Part shown: piece after piece, positions 6,018 to 7,144 of the stretch
How positions within the stretch are numbered: the stretch's first letter is position 1
Layout: the number at the start of each line of letters is the position of its first letter
Origin: JAGWAZ01 sp050248595
GTDB taxonomy: Bacteria; Bacteroidota; Ignavibacteria; OLB7
Length of the DNA: 7,144 nt
Direction of reading: 5' to 3'
Assembly: GCA_050248595.1 (NCBI GenBank)
Contig: JBFWSB010000249.1
Location: forward strand, 1-7,144
Notes under the pieces: generated by a model
The model's input: the letters and a program-made list of their open reading frames with translations, nothing else
Told to the model about the DNA's origin: nothing
Databases searched by the model: none
Made by a program: the position numbers and the translations under genes

Positions 6018-6644
6018 ATGGCTTACGAATGGAAGTTCAATTCCCGCCCTTACAGTGATGATGAGGCAGGCTCACTGTTGGCTCCGGTGATTGACGCGGA
6101 AACCGCCGACTGGCACTACAACAAACACCACAAGGGCTATGTCGATGCGATGAACAAGATTGAGTCGGAGCTTGAGAGTGCCGACCGTTCAGCCGCCAAC
6201 GGCAACTATTCGCATATCGGTGAACTGAAGCGCCGCTTTACGTGGAATCATGCCGGTGCGTTGTTGCACGACATCTACTGGGATGTAATGGGTGGCGATG
6301 GAGACCCATCGAAAGGGCCGGAAGTATTGGCTGCTATCGAGGCGAATTTTGGATCGTTCGACGCTTGGAAAGCCGACTTTAAGGCAGCCTGCGTCTCGGC
6401 AAAACTCTCTGGGTGGGGAGTGTTAGTTCTCGACCAACTCTACTCAGGACGACTCATCAATCAGCTTGTGGACGAGCATCACTATGGTGCAATGTGGGGT
6501 GGCATTCCACTGATCCCATGCGATGTCTTTGAGCACGCATACTACCACAAAGATGGTCCCGGACGTGCTACCTATATCGACAACTTCCTCGATAACCTGC
6601 ACTGGGGACGAATCAACGCGCGCTACACGAAGTACGCTGGGTAA
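6018..6644 (+). CDS. Superoxide dismutase, Fe/Mn family
   Basis: It converts superoxide to oxygen and hydrogen peroxide. The 208-residue length is normal for the family. Metal ligands by alignment to E. coli MnSOD are H33 (in DWHYNKHHKGY), H84 (in ALLHDIYW), D169 and H173 (in CDVFEHAYY). Y41 matches the active-site tyrosine. The signature DxWEHxxY has Phe at 171 instead of Trp. The residue four before H84 is Gly80, as in Mn enzymes. The usual MnSOD glutamine position falls in VDEHHYG and appears to be His154, a state I recall from mycobacterial-type SODs. Fe, Mn or dual use therefore cannot be settled, and I give no sodA/sodB symbol. There is no signal peptide, so a cytoplasmic location is expected. 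AGGAGA at 6005-6010, seven bases before the ATG, supports the start. It is probably monocistronic, with a strong terminator before it and a long hairpin after it. Confidence 0.95.
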   Translation: MAYEWKFNSRPYSDDEAGSLLAPVIDAETADWHYNKHHKGYVDAMNKIESELESADRSAANGNYSHIGELKRRFTWNHAGALLHDIYWDVMGGDGDPSKGPEVLAAIEANFGSFDAWKADFKAACVSAKLSGWGVLVLDQLYSGRLINQLVDEHHYGAMWGGIPLIPCDVFEHAYYHKDGPGRATYIDNFLDNLHWGRINARYTKYAG

Positions 6645-6653
6645 TATCTTCGA

Positions 6654-6703
6654 TGCGTGGGTGATGCTCTGCTTGAATTGAAGAGTAGAGTATCACCCAC
6701 GTA
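6654..6703 (+). terminator. Long 3' hairpin after the superoxide dismutase gene (no U-tract)
   Basis: CGTGGGTGAT (6656-6665) pairs perfectly with ATCACCCACG (6692-6701). Pairing continues inward to 6674/6683 and outward to 6654/6703, making a stem of about 21 bp with four G-T pairs and an 8-nt loop (GAATTGAA, 6675-6682). It starts 9 bp after the stop codon. No T-run follows, so it is an atypical terminator or a structure protecting the mRNA 3' end. Confidence 0.6.
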
Positions 6704-6772
6704 ACTTATCACGAACCATTGCTACATCCTTTTGAATGACCGTTTCGGTTGCATTCTTTGCATCAGGCTACT

Positions 6773-7144
6773 ATGAATGTCTTAGGACTCTTTCCACTGC
6801 ACATCGTCCTCTTTCCTGAGGCATCGTATCCTCTTCACATTTTCGAAGAGCGTTATAAGGTGCTTATCGGCGAGTCAATGCGTGGCAATAATGAGTTCGG
6901 CATAAATCTGGTTGAGGCGGGGAAAATGTTTGAAGTTGGTTGTCGCGTAAAAGTGACCCGCATTCTTAAAGACTATCCCAACGGTGAGAAAGATATTATC
7001 GTAACAGGAACGACACGCTATCAAGTAGTGAAAGTGCGCCCGAGCGAAGCCCCCTATATCACTGCCGACACAATCTCCTATGATGATGAGGTTACGGAAA
7101 CTGAAAGTAGTATTGTTGAAGAGGCAATTCAACTCTACAATGAG
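6773..7144 (+). CDS. LON-domain (PUA-like) protein, 5' part cut by the window edge
   Basis: From the ATG at 6773 there are 124 open codons to the right edge. The N terminus (LFPLHIVLFPEASYPLHIFEERYKVLI) matches the LON substrate-binding domain: FPL, then VLFPE, then PLHIFEERY, then a strand with FGINLVE at about residues 37-43. Full Lon proteases usually lack the LHIFEERY form, whereas stand-alone LON-domain proteins of about 200 residues have it, so I favour the stand-alone type. The end is not visible and an ATPase-protease fusion cannot be excluded. The role of stand-alone LON proteins is poorly defined; substrate or adaptor binding in proteolysis is often proposed. AGG at 6765-6767 is only a weak ribosome site, five bases from the ATG. 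The 5' intergenic region has no convincing promoter. Confidence 0.9.
   Translation, partial: MNVLGLFPLHIVLFPEASYPLHIFEERYKVLIGESMRGNNEFGINLVEAGKMFEVGCRVKVTRILKDYPNGEKDIIVTGTTRYQVVKVRPSEAPYITADTISYDDEVTETESSIVEEAIQLYNE

Noticed and set aside
6018..6644. Superoxide dismutase as part of the exported redox module
   Set aside because: It has no signal peptide or T9SS domain and is split from the secreted pair by a strong terminator and its own promoter candidate.
6875..7132. 85-codon minus-strand open frame inside the LON gene
   Set aside because: It is antisense to the conserved LON domain and shows no recognisable protein features.

Overview
The window looks like chromosomal DNA from a bacterium with a type IX secretion system (T9SS), that is, the Bacteroidota / Chlorobiota / Ignavibacteriota / Kapaibacteriota group. 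Two secreted proteins end in T9SS-type C-terminal sorting domains, one carries an Omp28-family thioredoxin-like domain, and several promoters resemble the TTTG / TAnnTTTG elements known from Bacteroides and Flavobacterium. I lean towards an Ignavibacteria- or Kapaibacteria-like lineage, but this rests on protein style and not on a phylogenetic marker.

Layout. Positions 1-1376 are on the minus strand: coaE (dephospho-CoA kinase), then the 5' two thirds or less of miaB (tRNA methylthiotransferase), which runs off the left edge. A divergent intergenic region (1377-1563) has a 10-bp inverted repeat whose arms are two identical TATTTTTG -7-like boxes facing outward. To the right, everything is on the plus strand. 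First comes an A-type iron-sulfur carrier (1564-1938) with a clear intrinsic terminator. Then a large secreted protein (2285-4975) with a six-motif kelch propeller, an Ig-like domain, an Omp28/thioredoxin-like domain with CGFC, a Cys-pair beta domain and a T9SS signal. Next is a small secreted protein (5154-5858) that is collinear with the last ~210 residues of the large one. After that lie a strong terminator, an Fe/Mn superoxide dismutase (6018-6644), a long 3' hairpin without a U-tract, and the 5' part of a stand-alone LON-domain protein (6773 to the right edge).

Functional reading. coaE and miaB form a housekeeping pair. MiaB needs Fe-S clusters, so the neighbouring A-type carrier could serve it, but that link is an inference. 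The two secreted proteins form the accessory, least ordinary part of the window: a probable cell-surface thiol-disulfide protein and a small partner whose only two cysteines match a cysteine pair in the large protein. The superoxide dismutase has no signal peptide and is expected in the cytoplasm, so it is not obviously part of that surface module.

I found no tRNA, rRNA, CRISPR array, insertion sequence, attachment site or replication origin.
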